From NCBI RefSeq assembly GCF_001922575.1, contig NZ_MRCI01000001.1:744001-808000 (forward strand): DNA of 64,000 bases. The letters run 5' to 3'. The first letter of the stretch is position 1; every line of letters starts with the position of its first letter. Positions 37,963 to 48,443 of this stretch are shown here, in pieces. A program made the translations under genes and the position numbers. This DNA comes from Neptunomonas phycophila (GTDB taxonomy: Bacteria > Pseudomonadota > Gammaproteobacteria > Pseudomonadales > Balneatricaceae). The notes under the pieces were generated by a model, which made no database searches, was not told the DNA's origin, and saw only the letters and a program-made list of their open reading frames with translations.

Positions 37963-39126
37963 ATGTTTAACCTATTAGATAGTGTTCCACAGAGTGCAGT
38001 GATCAAAGTGATCGGTGTGGGTGGTGGTGGCGGTAACGCCGTCGAGCACATGGTCAAGAGTGAGCTGGATGGTGTGGACTTTATGTGCGCCAATACGGAT
38101 GCACAAGCATTAGTGAATATGTCAGCGCATACAGTAATTCAGTTAGGTGGTGAAACGACCAAAGGCTTGGGGGCAGGCGCGAACCCAGATATAGGTCGTC
38201 AAGCTGCAATTGAAGATCGTGAACGTATTGCAGAAATGCTAAAAGGCGCTGATATGGTGTTTATCACGGCCGGTATGGGCGGTGGTACAGGTACTGGTGC
38301 CGCTCCCATTGTAGCGTCTGTTGCGCGTGATTTGGGTATACTGACAGTTGCTGTTGTTACCAAGCCTTTCCCGTTTGAAGGCAAGAAGCGCATGAAAATT
38401 GCGTTGGAAGGTATTAAAGAACTGCGTGAGCACGTTGATTCTCTCATCATTATTCCTAACGAAAAACTCATGCAGGTTATGGGGCGTAATTGCAGCTTGC
38501 TTAACGCGTTTAATACCGCGAATGATGTGTTACGAGGCGCTGTTCAAGGTATCGCCGACTTAATTATCCGCCCGGGTATGATCAACGTCGACTTTGCAGA
38601 CGTGCGCACCGTGATGTCTGAAATGGGTATGGCGATGATGGGGACTGGTAAGTCCCGCGGTGAAGATCGCGCCACTAAAGCGGCCGAAGCGGCGATCAAC
38701 AGTCCTTTGCTAGAAGATGTTGATTTGAAAGGGGCGAGCGGTATTTTGGTTAATATCACAGCCGGTATGGATCTAAGCTTAGGTGAGTTTACTGAAGTCG
38801 GTAATATCGTAGAAGAGTATGCATCGGATGACGCGACTATCGTTATTGGCACCGTGATTGATCCTGATATGGTTGATGATTTTGTCGTGACCGTTGTAGC
38901 AACAGGTTTTGATAAACGTGCTGAACCGGTAAAGCCAGATAACCATCAAAATAGTCAGCGTATTGATGGGCAGCCTAAAGAACAAATTGAACTTCCTTCT
39001 GTACTTCGTCGTCAAAAACAAGAGGCTCTACTTGAGCCAGGTGAGAAACGGACAGTGACGAAAGCAACGGATAAAGATGTCGATCTTTTGGATATTCCGA
39101 CGTACCTTCGTCGTCAAGCTGATTAA
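37963..39126 (+). CDS. ftsZ: Cell division protein FtsZ
   Basis: FtsZ is the tubulin-like GTPase that forms the division ring. The 387-residue protein has [17 protein letters not shown], the tubulin signature [10 protein letters not shown], the T7-loop catalytic region [11 protein letters not shown] and a variable linker rich in polar residues. The C-terminal [11 protein letters not shown] is the conserved peptide that binds FtsA and ZipA. An AGGAG sequence precedes the ATG. Antisense frames here are shadows. Confidence 0.98.
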   Translation: MFNLLDSVPQSAVIKVIGVGGGGGNAVEHMVKSELDGVDFMCANTDAQALVNMSAHTVIQLGGETTKGLGAGANPDIGRQAAIEDRERIAEMLKGADMVFITAGMGGGTGTGAAPIVASVARDLGILTVAVVTKPFPFEGKKRMKIALEGIKELREHVDSLIIIPNEKLMQVMGRNCSLLNAFNTANDVLRGAVQGIADLIIRPGMINVDFADVRTVMSEMGMAMMGTGKSRGEDRATKAAEAAINSPLLEDVDLKGASGILVNITAGMDLSLGEFTEVGNIVEEYASDDATIVIGTVIDPDMVDDFVVTVVATGFDKRAEPVKPDNHQNSQRIDGQPKEQIELPSVLRRQKQEALLEPGEKRTVTKATDKDVDLLDIPTYLRRQAD

Positions 39127-39167
39127 TTGATAGCAATGTAGATAACGCCGATTGAGCGGGTACTTAG

Positions 39168-39196
39168 TTGTTGCAAAACTGGGTATTTGTTACAAT
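39168..39196 (+). promoter_or_regulatory. Candidate lpxC promoter
   Basis: TTGTTG (39168-39173) and TACAAT (39191-39196) with a 17-bp spacer lie in the 106-bp gap between ftsZ and lpxC, 37 bp before the lpxC ATG. This allows lpxC its own transcription in addition to any read-through from the dcw operon. Confidence 0.5.
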
Positions 39197-39232
39197 TTGG
39201 CGATATTTTTACGAATTTTATGTGGCGGACAA

Positions 39233-40153
39233 ATGATTAAGCAACGTACCCTTAAAAACAGCATTAAGGCGACAGGTATTGGCCTGCATACTGGTCAAAA
39301 AGTCTATTTGACATTAAAACCTGCTCCTATCGATACGGGTATTACATTTCGACGCACTGACTTAACCCCAGCTGTGGATATCGAAGGCTTTGCTACTAAT
39401 GTAGTGAGCACGACTTTATCGACTAACTTGGGTGAGGGTGATGTGCGCGTTGCTACCGTCGAGCACTTGATGTCTGCGTTGGCAGGTCTTGGTATTGATA
39501 ATGCTGTGGTTGAATTGAGTGCTGAAGAAGTGCCTATCATGGACGGCAGTGCAGCACCTTTTGTTTTTTTAGTGCAGTCTGCTGGCATTGAAGAACAAGA
39601 TGCGCCTAAAAAGTTTATCCGCATTAAAAAAGAAGTCACGTTCGAGTCTGAAGGTAAAAGCGCAACATTCAAACCTTATGATGGTTTTAAAGTTGGTTTT
39701 AAAATCGAATTTGAGCACCCTGCATTTGAAGGGCGCAACAAAGAGACGGCCTTAGAGTTCTCTACCACTTCTTTTATTCGCGAGATAAGCCGGGCTCGTA
39801 CATTCGGCTTTATGAATGACTTTGAATATTTACGTTCTCAAAATCTCGCTTTAGGCGGAAGCTTAGAAAATGCGATCGTTGTTGATGATTATAAAATCCT
39901 AAACGATGACGGCCTGCGTTATGATGATGAATTTGTAAAACACAAGGTATTAGATGCCGTTGGTGATTTGTATTTGCTGGGTAAAAGCTTAATCGGTGAG
40001 TACTATGGCCATAAATCAGGCCATTATATGAATAACATGCTCCTTAGAGAGTTGCTGAATACGCCAGACGCGTATGAAGTTGTGACTTTTGAAGGAGAAG
40101 AATCTCTAGACACGGCTCCTGTTGCTTATCAGCAACCAGCGCTCGCTATCTAA
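39233..40153 (+). CDS. lpxC: UDP-3-O-acyl-GlcNAc deacetylase LpxC
   Basis: LpxC is the zinc enzyme for the committed step of lipid A synthesis. The 306-residue protein starts at the ATG at 39233 ([21 protein letters not shown]). Motifs are the zinc histidine region VEHLMSAL, the EVPIMDGSA segment with a catalytic Glu/Asp region, and [14 protein letters not shown] with further ligands, followed by SGHYMNN. Upstream in-frame sequence overlaps the candidate promoter and is not part of the gene. Confidence 0.97.
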   Translation: MIKQRTLKNSIKATGIGLHTGQKVYLTLKPAPIDTGITFRRTDLTPAVDIEGFATNVVSTTLSTNLGEGDVRVATVEHLMSALAGLGIDNAVVELSAEEVPIMDGSAAPFVFLVQSAGIEEQDAPKKFIRIKKEVTFESEGKSATFKPYDGFKVGFKIEFEHPAFEGRNKETALEFSTTSFIREISRARTFGFMNDFEYLRSQNLALGGSLENAIVVDDYKILNDDGLRYDDEFVKHKVLDAVGDLYLLGKSLIGEYYGHKSGHYMNNMLLRELLNTPDAYEVVTFEGEESLDTAPVAYQQPALAI

Positions 40154-40166
40154 GATAGATCATCTT

Positions 40167-40192
40167 AAAATGCCGGGCTAGCCCGGCATTTT
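40167..40192. terminator. Symmetric terminator after lpxC
   Basis: AAAATGCCGGGC (40167-40178) and GCCCGGCATTTT (40181-40192) form a perfect 12-bp inverted repeat around TA. It lies 14 bp after the lpxC stop and would terminate on either strand. The 141 bp from here to secA show no gene and no SecM-like frame. Confidence 0.85.
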
Positions 40193-40333
40193 CATATCCG
40201 GGCGAAATAGCACTGTAAAAAGAATCTGTTAAGCTCTTGGGATTCTCAATACAGCCCATATAAAGATATTATAGACCTTCAACCAATTGCGCAGTTGCAT
40301 ACAGCTTCTGGAAAGACGGAAAGACACTTAAGC

Positions 40334-43084
40334 ATGCTGACCTCACTAGTAAAAAAAATCTTCGGAAGTAAAAACGATCGTGAACTAAAACGTATGGGTA
40401 AGCAGGTTAAGCTTATCAATGCTCTGGAAGATGAGATCAGCTCGCTATCAGATACCGATCTTCAAGCTAAAACTCATGAGTTTAAAGAACGTCTCGCAGC
40501 AGGTGCAACGCTGGATGATATCTTAAATGAGGCCTTTGCTGTGGCTCGTGAGGCTTCTAAACGCACGTTAGGGCTCAGACACTTCGATGTACAGCTAATC
40601 GGTGGCATGACGCTGCACAATGGCGGCGTTGCTGAAATGCGCACAGGTGAAGGTAAAACGTTAGTGGCAACACTGGCTGTCTATTTGAATGCGCTATCTG
40701 GCAAAGGGGTGCATGTTGTTACTGTTAACGATTACCTCGCTAGCCGTGATGCTGAATGGATGCGCCCACTTTATGAATTCTTGGGCATGAGCGTTGGGGT
40801 TGTTTTGTCTCGTCAGCAACCTGAAGAGAAACGCGCCGCTTATGCCGCGGATATCACTTACGGCACAAATAACGAATTTGGTTTTGATTACTTGCGCGAT
40901 AACATGGCGTTTAGCCTGGATGAGAAGGTTCAACGAGACTTCAATTTTGCGGTAGTTGATGAAGTTGACTCCATTTTAATTGATGAAGCGCGTACACCAT
41001 TAATCATTTCCGGCCCGGCAGAAGATAGCTCGGCTATGTACAAGCGAATCAATACCTTGATTCCTCATTTAAAACGATTTGATGGTGAGATCGATCCGAA
41101 AGATGCGGATCAAGAAATTAATGAGCATTTTGTTGTTGATGAGAAAAACCGTACCATCGAGTTAACAGAAGCAGGCCATCAGTTAATTGAGGAAATGCTA
41201 AATAAAGAAGGGTTATTAGAGGAAGGTGAAAGTCTATATGCACCTCATAACCTGAATATGCTTCATCATGTATTGGCGGGTTTGCGAGCGCATTATTTGT
41301 TCCAACGTGATAAAGACTACATTGTGCAAGATAACCAAGTTGTTATCGTGGATGAGCACACTGGCCGTATAATGCCTGGCCGTCGCTGGTCTGAAGGCCT
41401 TCATCAAGCTGTAGAAGCGAAAGAAAATGTCGAGATTCAGTTAGAGAGCCAAACATTAGCCTCTACGACGTTCCAGAACTATTTCCGCTTATATAACAAT
41501 TTGTCGGGCATGACGGGTACAGCCGATACGGAAGCGGTTGAATTGCGTCAAATTTATGGCCTAGATGTAATCGTTATCCCAACTAACCGTGATATTGCCC
41601 GTAAAGATTATAATGACCTAATTTACTTAACCATGCAGGAAAAGTATGAGGCCATCATTAAGGAAATACGCGAAAGCCAAGAGCGTAAACAGCCGGTCTT
41701 AGTCGGTACTGCTTCGGTAGAGTCTTCTGAATTAATATCTCAATACCTGACAAAAGCTAATATCCCGCATAATGTGTTAAACGCGAAGAACCACGAACGC
41801 GAAGCTAGCATTATTGCAAATGCTGGTTGCCCCGGCGCAGTAACAATTGCTACGAATATGGCCGGTCGTGGTACTGACATTCAGTTGGGTGGTAAGTTAG
41901 AGCTAGAGCTTGAGCAAATCCAAGATGCAACCGATGAGAAAGTCGCTGCTGCGCGTGCTGATTGGGAAAAACGTCATAATCAAGTGCTTGAGGCGGGCGG
42001 CCTTTATATTATTGGTACAGAACGCCATGAGTCGCGTCGTATCGATAATCAGTTGCGAGGGCGTGCTGGTCGTCAAGGTGACCCTGGTGCTTCTCGATTC
42101 TTCTTATCGCTAGAAGATGATTTGATGCGTATTTTCGCTTCTGATCGTGTTCGTGGTTTTATGCAGGCTTTAGGGATGGAGCAAGGTGAAGCCATTGAGC
42201 ATAAAATGGTAACTAATGCGATCGAGAAAGCGCAGCGTAAAGTAGAGCAGCGCAACTTTGATATTCGTAAATCTTTACTTGATTATGATGATGTCGCTAA
42301 CGACCAGCGGACTATCATTTATGAACAACGTAATGAGTTGATGGCGTCTAATGATATCTCTGAAACGATCCAGTCGATTCGTGAAGATATCGTCAACACA
42401 ACGGTGAGTAATCACATTCCTCCACAAAGTTTGGAAGAGCAATGGGATATTCCAGCACTCGAACGAGCACTGGAAGCTGAGTTTGCAATGACGATGCCTA
42501 TTCAGCAATGGTTAGACGAAGACAGCACATTGCATGAAGAATCGTTACGCCAAAAAATTCAAGATCAAGTGGCTGGAGTTTACGCAGAAAAAGAAGCGCT
42601 TGCCGGCAGTGAAACTATTCGCATGTTTGAAAAGCAAGTTATGCTTCAAGTGTTGGACACCCTGTGGAAAGAGCACTTGCAAACGATGGATCATTTACGA
42701 CAAGGTATCCATTTGCGAGGTTATGCTCAGAAAAACCCGAAACAAGAATATAAGCGTGAAGCATTTGAGTTGTTCCAAGGACTTCTTGAAAACATTAAAC
42801 GCGATGTCATTAAAGTACTTAGCCATGTACAGGTGCAGCAGCCTGAGCAAGTTGAGGAAATGGAACAGCAACGTCGTGAGCAAGCTTCGCAACAAGAGAT
42901 GAGCTATGAGCACGCATCAGATTCGGGCTTAAACGAAGATGAGTCTCAAGAGCAGGTGGCAACCGATGAACAAAGCGCATCAGTTGATACATTTGTTAGA
43001 GACACGCCAAAGGTGGGCCGTAATGATCCTTGCCCTTGTGGCTCTGGTAAAAAATATAAGCAATGTCACGGTAAATTGTCATAA
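40334..43084 (+). CDS. secA: Preprotein translocase ATPase SecA
   Basis: SecA drives export of unfolded proteins through SecYEG. The 916-residue protein starts at the ATG at 40334 ([21 protein letters not shown]). Motifs are Walker A MRTGEGKT, the DEAD-like [33 protein letters not shown] and [14 protein letters not shown] Gln/Glu-rich C-terminal linker leads to the zinc-binding [20 protein letters not shown], which binds SecB and phospholipid. No SecM lies upstream. The C-terminal region has several out-of-frame shadows. Confidence 0.98.
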   Translation: MLTSLVKKIFGSKNDRELKRMGKQVKLINALEDEISSLSDTDLQAKTHEFKERLAAGATLDDILNEAFAVAREASKRTLGLRHFDVQLIGGMTLHNGGVAEMRTGEGKTLVATLAVYLNALSGKGVHVVTVNDYLASRDAEWMRPLYEFLGMSVGVVLSRQQPEEKRAAYAADITYGTNNEFGFDYLRDNMAFSLDEKVQRDFNFAVVDEVDSILIDEARTPLIISGPAEDSSAMYKRINTLIPHLKRFDGEIDPKDADQEINEHFVVDEKNRTIELTEAGHQLIEEMLNKEGLLEEGESLYAPHNLNMLHHVLAGLRAHYLFQRDKDYIVQDNQVVIVDEHTGRIMPGRRWSEGLHQAVEAKENVEIQLESQTLASTTFQNYFRLYNNLSGMTGTADTEAVELRQIYGLDVIVIPTNRDIARKDYNDLIYLTMQEKYEAIIKEIRESQERKQPVLVGTASVESSELISQYLTKANIPHNVLNAKNHEREASIIANAGCPGAVTIATNMAGRGTDIQLGGKLELELEQIQDATDEKVAAARADWEKRHNQVLEAGGLYIIGTERHESRRIDNQLRGRAGRQGDPGASRFFLSLEDDLMRIFASDRVRGFMQALGMEQGEAIEHKMVTNAIEKAQRKVEQRNFDIRKSLLDYDDVANDQRTIIYEQRNELMASNDISETIQSIREDIVNTTVSNHIPPQSLEEQWDIPALERALEAEFAMTMPIQQWLDEDSTLHEESLRQKIQDQVAGVYAEKEALAGSETIRMFEKQVMLQVLDTLWKEHLQTMDHLRQGIHLRGYAQKNPKQEYKREAFELFQGLLENIKRDVIKVLSHVQVQQPEQVEEMEQQRREQASQQEMSYEHASDSGLNEDESQEQVATDEQSASVDTFVRDTPKVGRNDPCPCGSGKKYKQCHGKLS

Positions 43085-43094
43085 AATAATTGCA

Positions 43095-43132
43095 ATCAGG
43101 TTGCTCTTTAAAGCAGCCTGATCGGTTTTTTT
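43095..43132 (+). terminator. Intrinsic terminator after secA
   Basis: ATCAGGTTGC (43095-43104) pairs with GCAGCCTGAT (43113-43122) with one G-T pair around an 8-nt loop, followed by CGG and seven T residues. It lies 10 bp after the secA stop. Confidence 0.85.
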
Positions 43133-43150
43133 GTATATACATTATTAGAG

Positions 43151-43177
43151 AAGGCAGCTTAGGGCTGCCTTTCTTTT
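43151..43177 (+). terminator. Second terminator-like hairpin ahead of argJ
   Basis: AAGGCAGC (43151-43158) pairs with GCTGCCTT (43164-43171) around a 5-nt loop, followed by TCTTTT. It ends 19 bp before argJ. It could be a back-up terminator for secA or, if transcription begins between the two hairpins, an attenuator. Confidence 0.55.
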
Positions 43178-43195
43178 CGTTTAGAGGGTGAAAAA

Positions 43196-44413
43196 ATGGC
43201 TGTAGGTCCTGCAACGCTTCCTAGTATGTATTCAGTGGATGGTATTCGTATTGGTGTTGCCTCGGCTGGTATAAAAAAGCCAGGCCGTAAAGATGTTGTT
43301 GTATTTGAGGTTTGCGAAGATGCGAGTGTTGCGGGCGTGTTTACCAAAAACGCTTTTTGTGCTGCACCCGTTGTTATTTCGAAGGACCATCTTGCTCAGG
43401 GCAATGTCCGTTATTTTTTGATTAATACGGGTAATGCTAATGCGGGAACCGGTAAGCAAGGGCTAGCTGATGCTTACGAGTGCTGTGATTTACTGGCTGC
43501 CGAGGTAGGGCTTACGCGTAGTGCTGTTTTGCCTTTTTCGACGGGGGTCATTGGTGAGCCTCTTCCTGTGGCTAAAATTGCCGCTGCTATCCCTCAGGCT
43601 GTTGAAAATCTATCAGCTTACCAATGGGAAGCGGCAGCGAGCGGTATCATGACGACCGATACTCGTCCTAAAGGGGCTACTAAACAAATTGAGATCGATG
43701 GTCAAACTGTAACCATCAGCGGTATTTCTAAAGGTGCCGGCATGATCATGCCAAATATGGCAACCATGCTAGGTTTTATAGGAACCGATGCGGCTGTGGA
43801 GCCACAGCTACTGCAAGAAATTTTGACAGACGCTGCTAACAAGTCTTTTAATCGCATTACTATTGATGGGGATACTTCGACTAACGATTCATGCATGCTG
43901 GTTGCTACTGGCAGGTCTGGCGCTATTGTTAGTTCAAGTGATACGGAAGCTTTGAGTCTGTTTGTCGAGGCAATTAATGAGGTCATGCTGGAGATTGCAT
44001 TGGCCATTGTTAAGGATGGAGAAGGGGCAACAAAGTTAGTCACGGTTAGTGTTGAATCAGCAGCAACACAAGAAGAAGCGCTTAAAACCGCTTACACGGT
44101 AGCTCATTCGCCGCTTGTTAAGACGGCTCTGTTTGCTAGTGATCCCAACTGGGGGCGCATTTTAGCAGCCGTAGGGCGAGCGGGAATCGAAAACTTTGAT
44201 TTGGAAACGCTTAAAATTTATCTTGATGATGTTTGCATTGTGGAAAATGGTGGTCGAGCAGCGTCTTACACTGAGGATGCAGGCCAAGCTGTCATGAATC
44301 AGGAAAACATTTTAATTCGTATAGTGTTAAACCGTGGTGACGTGAATGAAACAGTGTGGACAACGGACTTGTCGCATGAATACGTGACTATCAATGCAGA
44401 CTATCGTAGCTAA
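43196..44413 (+). CDS. argJ: Glutamate N-acetyltransferase / amino-acid acetyltransferase ArgJ
   Basis: ArgJ recycles the acetyl group from N-acetylornithine to glutamate in arginine synthesis; some members also use acetyl-CoA. The 405-residue precursor is expected to cleave itself before the Thr of NMATMLGFIGTD, making two chains. Other motifs are NTGNANAGTGKQG, the oxyanion region PFSTGVIGEPLP, and DPNWGRILAAVGRAG. The start at 43196 follows a GAGGGTG ribosome binding site. It lies upstream of the MutT-ThiE gene, a common neighbour pair. Confidence 0.96.
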   Translation: MAVGPATLPSMYSVDGIRIGVASAGIKKPGRKDVVVFEVCEDASVAGVFTKNAFCAAPVVISKDHLAQGNVRYFLINTGNANAGTGKQGLADAYECCDLLAAEVGLTRSAVLPFSTGVIGEPLPVAKIAAAIPQAVENLSAYQWEAAASGIMTTDTRPKGATKQIEIDGQTVTISGISKGAGMIMPNMATMLGFIGTDAAVEPQLLQEILTDAANKSFNRITIDGDTSTNDSCMLVATGRSGAIVSSSDTEALSLFVEAINEVMLEIALAIVKDGEGATKLVTVSVESAATQEEALKTAYTVAHSPLVKTALFASDPNWGRILAAVGRAGIENFDLETLKIYLDDVCIVENGGRAASYTEDAGQAVMNQENILIRIVLNRGDVNETVWTTDLSHEYVTINADYRS

Positions 44414-44454
44414 ATATCGTTAATTTTATTTACTAAGAAGTGCCTATTAGCCTT

Positions 44455-45426
44455 ATGACCCGTAAACTCGTTCACGTTGCAGCCGCTGTTATTGAAGATT
44501 CAAACGGTTTGGTATTTTTAGCCAAACGCCCAGATGATAAGCACCAAGGTGGTTTGTGGGAGTTTCCGGGCGGTAAGGTTGAACTAGGTGAAACAGCAGC
44601 AGAAGCTTTGAAGCGCGAGCTGCTGGAAGAGATAGGCATCACGGTTATATCTGCTAAACCGCTGATCACAGTGCCTTACCATTACCCAGACAAGTCAGTT
44701 TTATTAGATGTGTACCATGTAACAGAGTTTTCTGGTGAGGCGTGGGGCGCTGAAGGTCAGCAAACGGCGTGGGTTGATAAAAAGGATCTTGATAGTTATC
44801 CGTTTCCTGCGGCTAATCGGCCTATTTTAAATGCTGTGTTACTACCGGATGTGTTATTGATTACACCTGAGTGCGATAGTCTCGAAAGTTGTTTGTTGGG
44901 GATTAAAAAAGCAGTCCAGACACATAAGGTGTCTGCTGTAATGCTTCGTCAGCCGCAGTTAAGTGACACGGTATTATCTCAATGGTTTCAAAGCATTCGT
45001 CAAGATCGAATATTTTCCATGGATGACGGCAAGGCGGGGAAAAGAGCTCCGTTATTAATAATCAATAGCTCACTAGATCTGGCGAATCAGTTAGAAGCGC
45101 CAGCTGTTCATTTGAGCTCGTTCCGTTTAAAGAGCTTAACGTCTCGGAGTGTATTTACTGGGCGTTGGTTAAGTGCCTCTTGTCATAATCAAGAGGAGCT
45201 AGGTATAGCGGCGCAGACGGGTTGTGATTTTGTGACATTGTCACCGATACAGAAAACTAATTCTCATCCTTTGGCGAGCCCTCTTGGGTGGGGCAAAGCA
45301 GCTGATTTAGCAGGCCAAAACCCGCTACCTATCTATATGTTAGGGGGCTTGTCGTCACAGGATAGAGAGCAGGCGAAAAAGTCTGGTGCTCAGGGGATTG
45401 CAGCTATTAGTGCACTGTGGACTTAG
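44455..45426 (+). CDS. mutT: Nudix hydrolase (MutT) fused to a ThiE-like domain
   Basis: The N-terminal half (residues 1-130) is a MutT-type Nudix domain, expected to hydrolyse 8-oxo-dGTP and prevent mutation. The Nudix box [21 protein letters not shown] runs from about residue 38 and has all core residues. The C-terminal half (about 140-323) is a thiamine-phosphate-synthase-like barrel with [25 protein letters not shown] and [22 protein letters not shown]. This fusion is widespread in gammaproteobacteria and the ThiE-like half has no proven role. The ATG at 44455 is chosen; a GTG five codons upstream is possible. Its last 20 bp overlap yacG on the other strand. Confidence 0.88.
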   Translation: MTRKLVHVAAAVIEDSNGLVFLAKRPDDKHQGGLWEFPGGKVELGETAAEALKRELLEEIGITVISAKPLITVPYHYPDKSVLLDVYHVTEFSGEAWGAEGQQTAWVDKKDLDSYPFPAANRPILNAVLLPDVLLITPECDSLESCLLGIKKAVQTHKVSAVMLRQPQLSDTVLSQWFQSIRQDRIFSMDDGKAGKRAPLLIINSSLDLANQLEAPAVHLSSFRLKSLTSRSVFTGRWLSASCHNQEELGIAAQTGCDFVTLSPIQKTNSHPLASPLGWGKAADLAGQNPLPIYMLGGLSSQDREQAKKSGAQGIAAISALWT

Positions 45427-45628
45427 ACGAATTGAGAGCGGATTCCATGCCTGTACTAAAATCTTCGTAGTCTTCAAGGCTAGGTTGAGTGGGAATTTGA
45501 TAACTCTCGCTTGCCCATTCACCTAAATCAATCAGTTTGCAACGCTCACTGCAAAACGGGCGGTTCGGGTTTTCTGGGGAGTATTCGCTTGCTTCGCCAC
45601 AAGTCGGGCATTCAATGTTTTTTTTCAT
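45407..45628 (-). CDS. yacG: DNA gyrase inhibitor YacG, zinc-binding
   Basis: YacG is a small zinc protein that binds GyrB and inhibits gyrase in E. coli. The 73-residue protein has four zinc cysteines, C7 and C10 (CPTC) and C26 and C30 (CSERC), then [15 protein letters not shown], the typical family segment. The Ser-rich acidic C-terminus overlaps the end of mutT on the opposite strand. It lies 69 bp after coaE on the same strand, the usual coaE-yacG pair downstream of pilD. Confidence 0.92.
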   Translation of the reverse strand: MKKNIECPTCGEASEYSPENPNRPFCSERCKLIDLGEWASESYQIPTQPSLEDYEDFSTGMESALNSSKSTVH

Positions 45629-45697
45629 CGTTCACTGTTCACTAAGTCGGCCAAGAGTTTAAGAGCTCATTTTAATCTTATTATAATAAAGAAGCAT

Positions 45698-46297
45698 TTA
45701 GCTTAGATGTTTAGAGCGTAATAATTTATCCAAGCTGTTTACTTGCTCAATCAGTTGCTCATAGCTCCCACTATTATCAAGAATATAATCTGCTCTAGTT
45801 AATCGCTCTTCTCTGGATATTTGTGCAGCAATTATACGTTTAATTTGCTCTGTACTGTTTTTATCACGCCGTGTAGCGCGTTCTACTTGTTGTTGTTCTA
45901 ACAGATCAACGATGACGATGACATCACACAAGGTGTGCTGATCGGTTTCTAGTAAGAGTGGGGAGGACAGAATAATATAGGGCTTACCTTTACTTGCTTC
46001 TGTCAGTTGATTGATAGTGCGTTCACGTATTAACGGGTGCAATAAGCTTTCTAACCACTGTTTTTCATGGTTGTCCTGGAATATTTTTTGGCGTAACGCT
46101 GCTCTATTTAGCTGGCCGTCGTCTTGGATTATGGCGGTGCCGAAGTGCTCACTTATTGCACTTAGCGCTGGCATCCCGGGTAATACAACTTCCCGTGCTA
46201 TAACATCGCTATCAATGACGGGAATGCCCAGAGCCATAAACTGGTTGCTAGCTGAGGTTTTTCCGCTACCAATACCTCCAGTCAAGCCCACTATCAT
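45698..46297 (-). CDS. coaE: Dephospho-CoA kinase
   Basis: CoaE phosphorylates dephospho-CoA in the last step of coenzyme A synthesis. The 199-residue protein has the P-loop LTGGIGSGKTSASNQF at the N-terminus, VIDSDVIAREVV, the lid-associated HPLIRE and RATRRD in the second half. The order pilB-pilC-pilD-coaE-yacG is standard in Pseudomonas-like bacteria. It starts 24 bp after the pilD stop. Confidence 0.96.
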   Translation of the reverse strand: MIVGLTGGIGSGKTSASNQFMALGIPVIDSDVIAREVVLPGMPALSAISEHFGTAIIQDDGQLNRAALRQKIFQDNHEKQWLESLLHPLIRERTINQLTEASKGKPYIILSSPLLLETDQHTLCDVIVIVDLLEQQQVERATRRDKNSTEQIKRIIAAQISREERLTRADYILDNSGSYEQLIEQVNSLDKLLRSKHLS

Positions 46298-46321
46298 AGC
46301 GGACTTAAACAGATGTTTGTC

Positions 46322-47203
46322 TTAGAAGCTACCAAGATAGGCTCCTATAATACTTTGTCCAAATAGAAGCGCTACCCAGCCGGCGATGGCTAAGTAAGGG
46401 CCAAAAGGGAGTGGGTTTCCTGAGTGGTGCTTTTTGGTGGCCATCAATACAACAGCAATAATTACACCAGCAACTGAAGAAAGCAGAATAATCAGAGGGA
46501 GCGCCATAGCTCCACACCAAGCGCCTAGTGCCGCTAAAAGCTTAAAGTCGCCATACCCCATACCTTCTTTTTTCGTAATAATTTTAAATGCCCAGTAAAC
46601 AGACCATAAGGACAGATACCCTAAAATCGCTCCCCACACAGCAGACTCTAAGCTCGTGAATATATTCTGTGTATTTACCAGTAAGCCTAACCATAACAGC
46701 GGTAGTGTAATTCGGTCAGGCAGCAGATGGTGGTCAATGTCGATAAAAGTAAGGCTGACTAGGCAAAATGTAAATGCAACAGCTGCTAAGCCGGCTACAT
46801 TAAAACCAAATACAAATATGACGGCGACAGACAGCAGTGCAGTCAGTAGTTCGATAGTTGGGTAGCGTAAAGATATCCGGGTTTTGCATTGACTACATTT
46901 CCCTCGTAGCACGAGGTAACTAATGAGCGGAATATTTTCATACCAGCGAATTTGATGATTGCACTGTCCGCATCGAGAAGCCGGCGTAGCTAGGTTAAAG
47001 CGAGTTTCATCCAGAGCAGGCGCCTGTGTTTCCTGAGCATCTTGTTGATAGTCTTCAATAGAGCTTTGCCATTCTCTCTCCATCATTGCCGGTAATCTGT
47101 AAATAACGACATTGAGAAAGCTGCCCACTAACAGGGCAAAAATAAACGTAAAGCCCAAGGCAGCCCAGATATGAGATTGTAAAAAAAAGTATAACTCTGT
47201 CAT
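46322..47203 (-). CDS. pilD: Type IV prepilin peptidase / N-methyltransferase PilD
   Basis: PilD cleaves the leader of type IV prepilins and methylates the new N-terminal Phe; it also serves type II secretion pseudopilins. The 293-residue inner-membrane protein has about eight membrane segments. It has a cytoplasmic zinc tetracysteine loop (RCGQC and KCSQC, residues about 76-110). The aspartyl protease motifs are FIDIDHHLLPD and GMGYGDFKLLAALGAW. It should process the PilA encoded divergently in the same locus. Confidence 0.96.
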   Translation of the reverse strand: MTELYFFLQSHIWAALGFTFIFALLVGSFLNVVIYRLPAMMEREWQSSIEDYQQDAQETQAPALDETRFNLATPASRCGQCNHQIRWYENIPLISYLVLRGKCSQCKTRISLRYPTIELLTALLSVAVIFVFGFNVAGLAAVAFTFCLVSLTFIDIDHHLLPDRITLPLLWLGLLVNTQNIFTSLESAVWGAILGYLSLWSVYWAFKIITKKEGMGYGDFKLLAALGAWCGAMALPLIILLSSVAGVIIAVVLMATKKHHSGNPLPFGPYLAIAGWVALLFGQSIIGAYLGSF

Positions 47204-47205
47204 GG

Positions 47206-48429
47206 TTAAACCACATTACCCAGCTGGAATATAGGCAGGTACATGGCAACAACCAAGCCGCCAACTAGGGTGCCCAAAACAACCATAATAAAGGGCTCCA
47301 TTAAACTGGATATGTTGTCTACCGCATTGTCCACTTCTTCTTCATAAAAAGAAGCGACCTTATCAAGCATCATATCCAACGATCCGGCTTCTTCGCCAAT
47401 TGCAATCATTTGAATCGCCATATTTGGGAAGACACCGGTCATGGTGACCGCATTATTTAGAGATTGACCCGTAGATACACCATTACGAATTTGGATAATG
47501 GCATTGCGATATACGACATTACCGGAAGCCCCAGCAGCAGAGTCTAAAGCGTTTACCAGCGGAACACCCGCAGCAAATGTTGTAGACAGGGTGCGAGCGA
47601 AACGGGCTAAAGCGGCCTTTTGCAAAATAGGACCAAAAACTGGGATTTTTAACACAAAGCGGTCGAGAGCGTTGGCGAACTTGACAGACTTTCGTTTGAA
47701 ATAGGTAAATGTGTACCCGGCTACAATTACAGCTAAGAGCATTATAAACCAGTATTTTTGAACAAGATCCGAAAGGTTGAGCACCATTTGCGTAAAGACA
47801 GGCAGATCCGCGCCAAAGCTTGAAAAGATGCTTTCAAACTGTGGAACTACTTTGAGTAGTAGAATCACTGAAACGATAATACCGACGACTAAAACCGCGA
47901 TAGGGTAAGTCATCGCTTTTTTGATTTTTGCTTTGAGTGATTCTACCTTTTCTTTGTAGGTGGCGATGCGGTCTAGCATGGTTTCGAGTGCGCCAGATTG
48001 TTCGCCTGCTTCTACTAAACTACAAAAAAGATCATCAAAATATTTAGGATGGCTTTCCAAAGACTTGGCGAAGTCTTGCCCACCATTAACTGAACTACGA
48101 ATCTCATAGATCATGTCTTTTAGTTTAGTTTTTTCTACTCCATTAGCCACAATCTCCATCCCCTGTAATAGTGGGACACCGGATTTCATCATGGTTGCCA
48201 TTTGTCTTGTGAATTGAGCGATATCCAACGGCTTGATAGGTTGGCTCTTCTTGCTAAAAAGAGAAATTGACGATTGTTTGGCTACTTTACCGGGCAATAT
48301 TCCTTGCTTGCGTAACAATGCTTTAGCGGTGGCTACGTCAGGGGCATCAATTTTACCTTTACTGGCGTTGCCGCTTTTATCTTTGCCTTGCCAGTTAAAG
48401 CTAACAGGCTTTTTCTCTTTTTTAGCCAT
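47206..48429 (-). CDS. pilC: Type IV pilus inner-membrane platform protein PilC
   Basis: PilC is the polytopic platform on which PilB drives pilus assembly. The 407-residue protein holds two GspF-type domains, the first beginning near FTRQMATMMKSGVPLLQGMEIV and the second near FARTLSTTFAAGVPLVNALDSAAG. Three membrane segments are visible. The C-terminal SSLMEPFIMVVLGTLVGGLVVAMYLPIF is diagnostic. It lies 14 bp after pilB and 2 bp before pilD. Confidence 0.96.
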   Translation of the reverse strand: MAKKEKKPVSFNWQGKDKSGNASKGKIDAPDVATAKALLRKQGILPGKVAKQSSISLFSKKSQPIKPLDIAQFTRQMATMMKSGVPLLQGMEIVANGVEKTKLKDMIYEIRSSVNGGQDFAKSLESHPKYFDDLFCSLVEAGEQSGALETMLDRIATYKEKVESLKAKIKKAMTYPIAVLVVGIIVSVILLLKVVPQFESIFSSFGADLPVFTQMVLNLSDLVQKYWFIMLLAVIVAGYTFTYFKRKSVKFANALDRFVLKIPVFGPILQKAALARFARTLSTTFAAGVPLVNALDSAAGASGNVVYRNAIIQIRNGVSTGQSLNNAVTMTGVFPNMAIQMIAIGEEAGSLDMMLDKVASFYEEEVDNAVDNISSLMEPFIMVVLGTLVGGLVVAMYLPIFQLGNVV

Positions 48430-48443
48430 CTAGGCAGTTATCC

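Noticed and set aside
42534-42902. Plus-strand open frame inside secA
   Set aside because: Shadow of the Glu/Lys/Gln-rich SecA C-terminal region in another frame.
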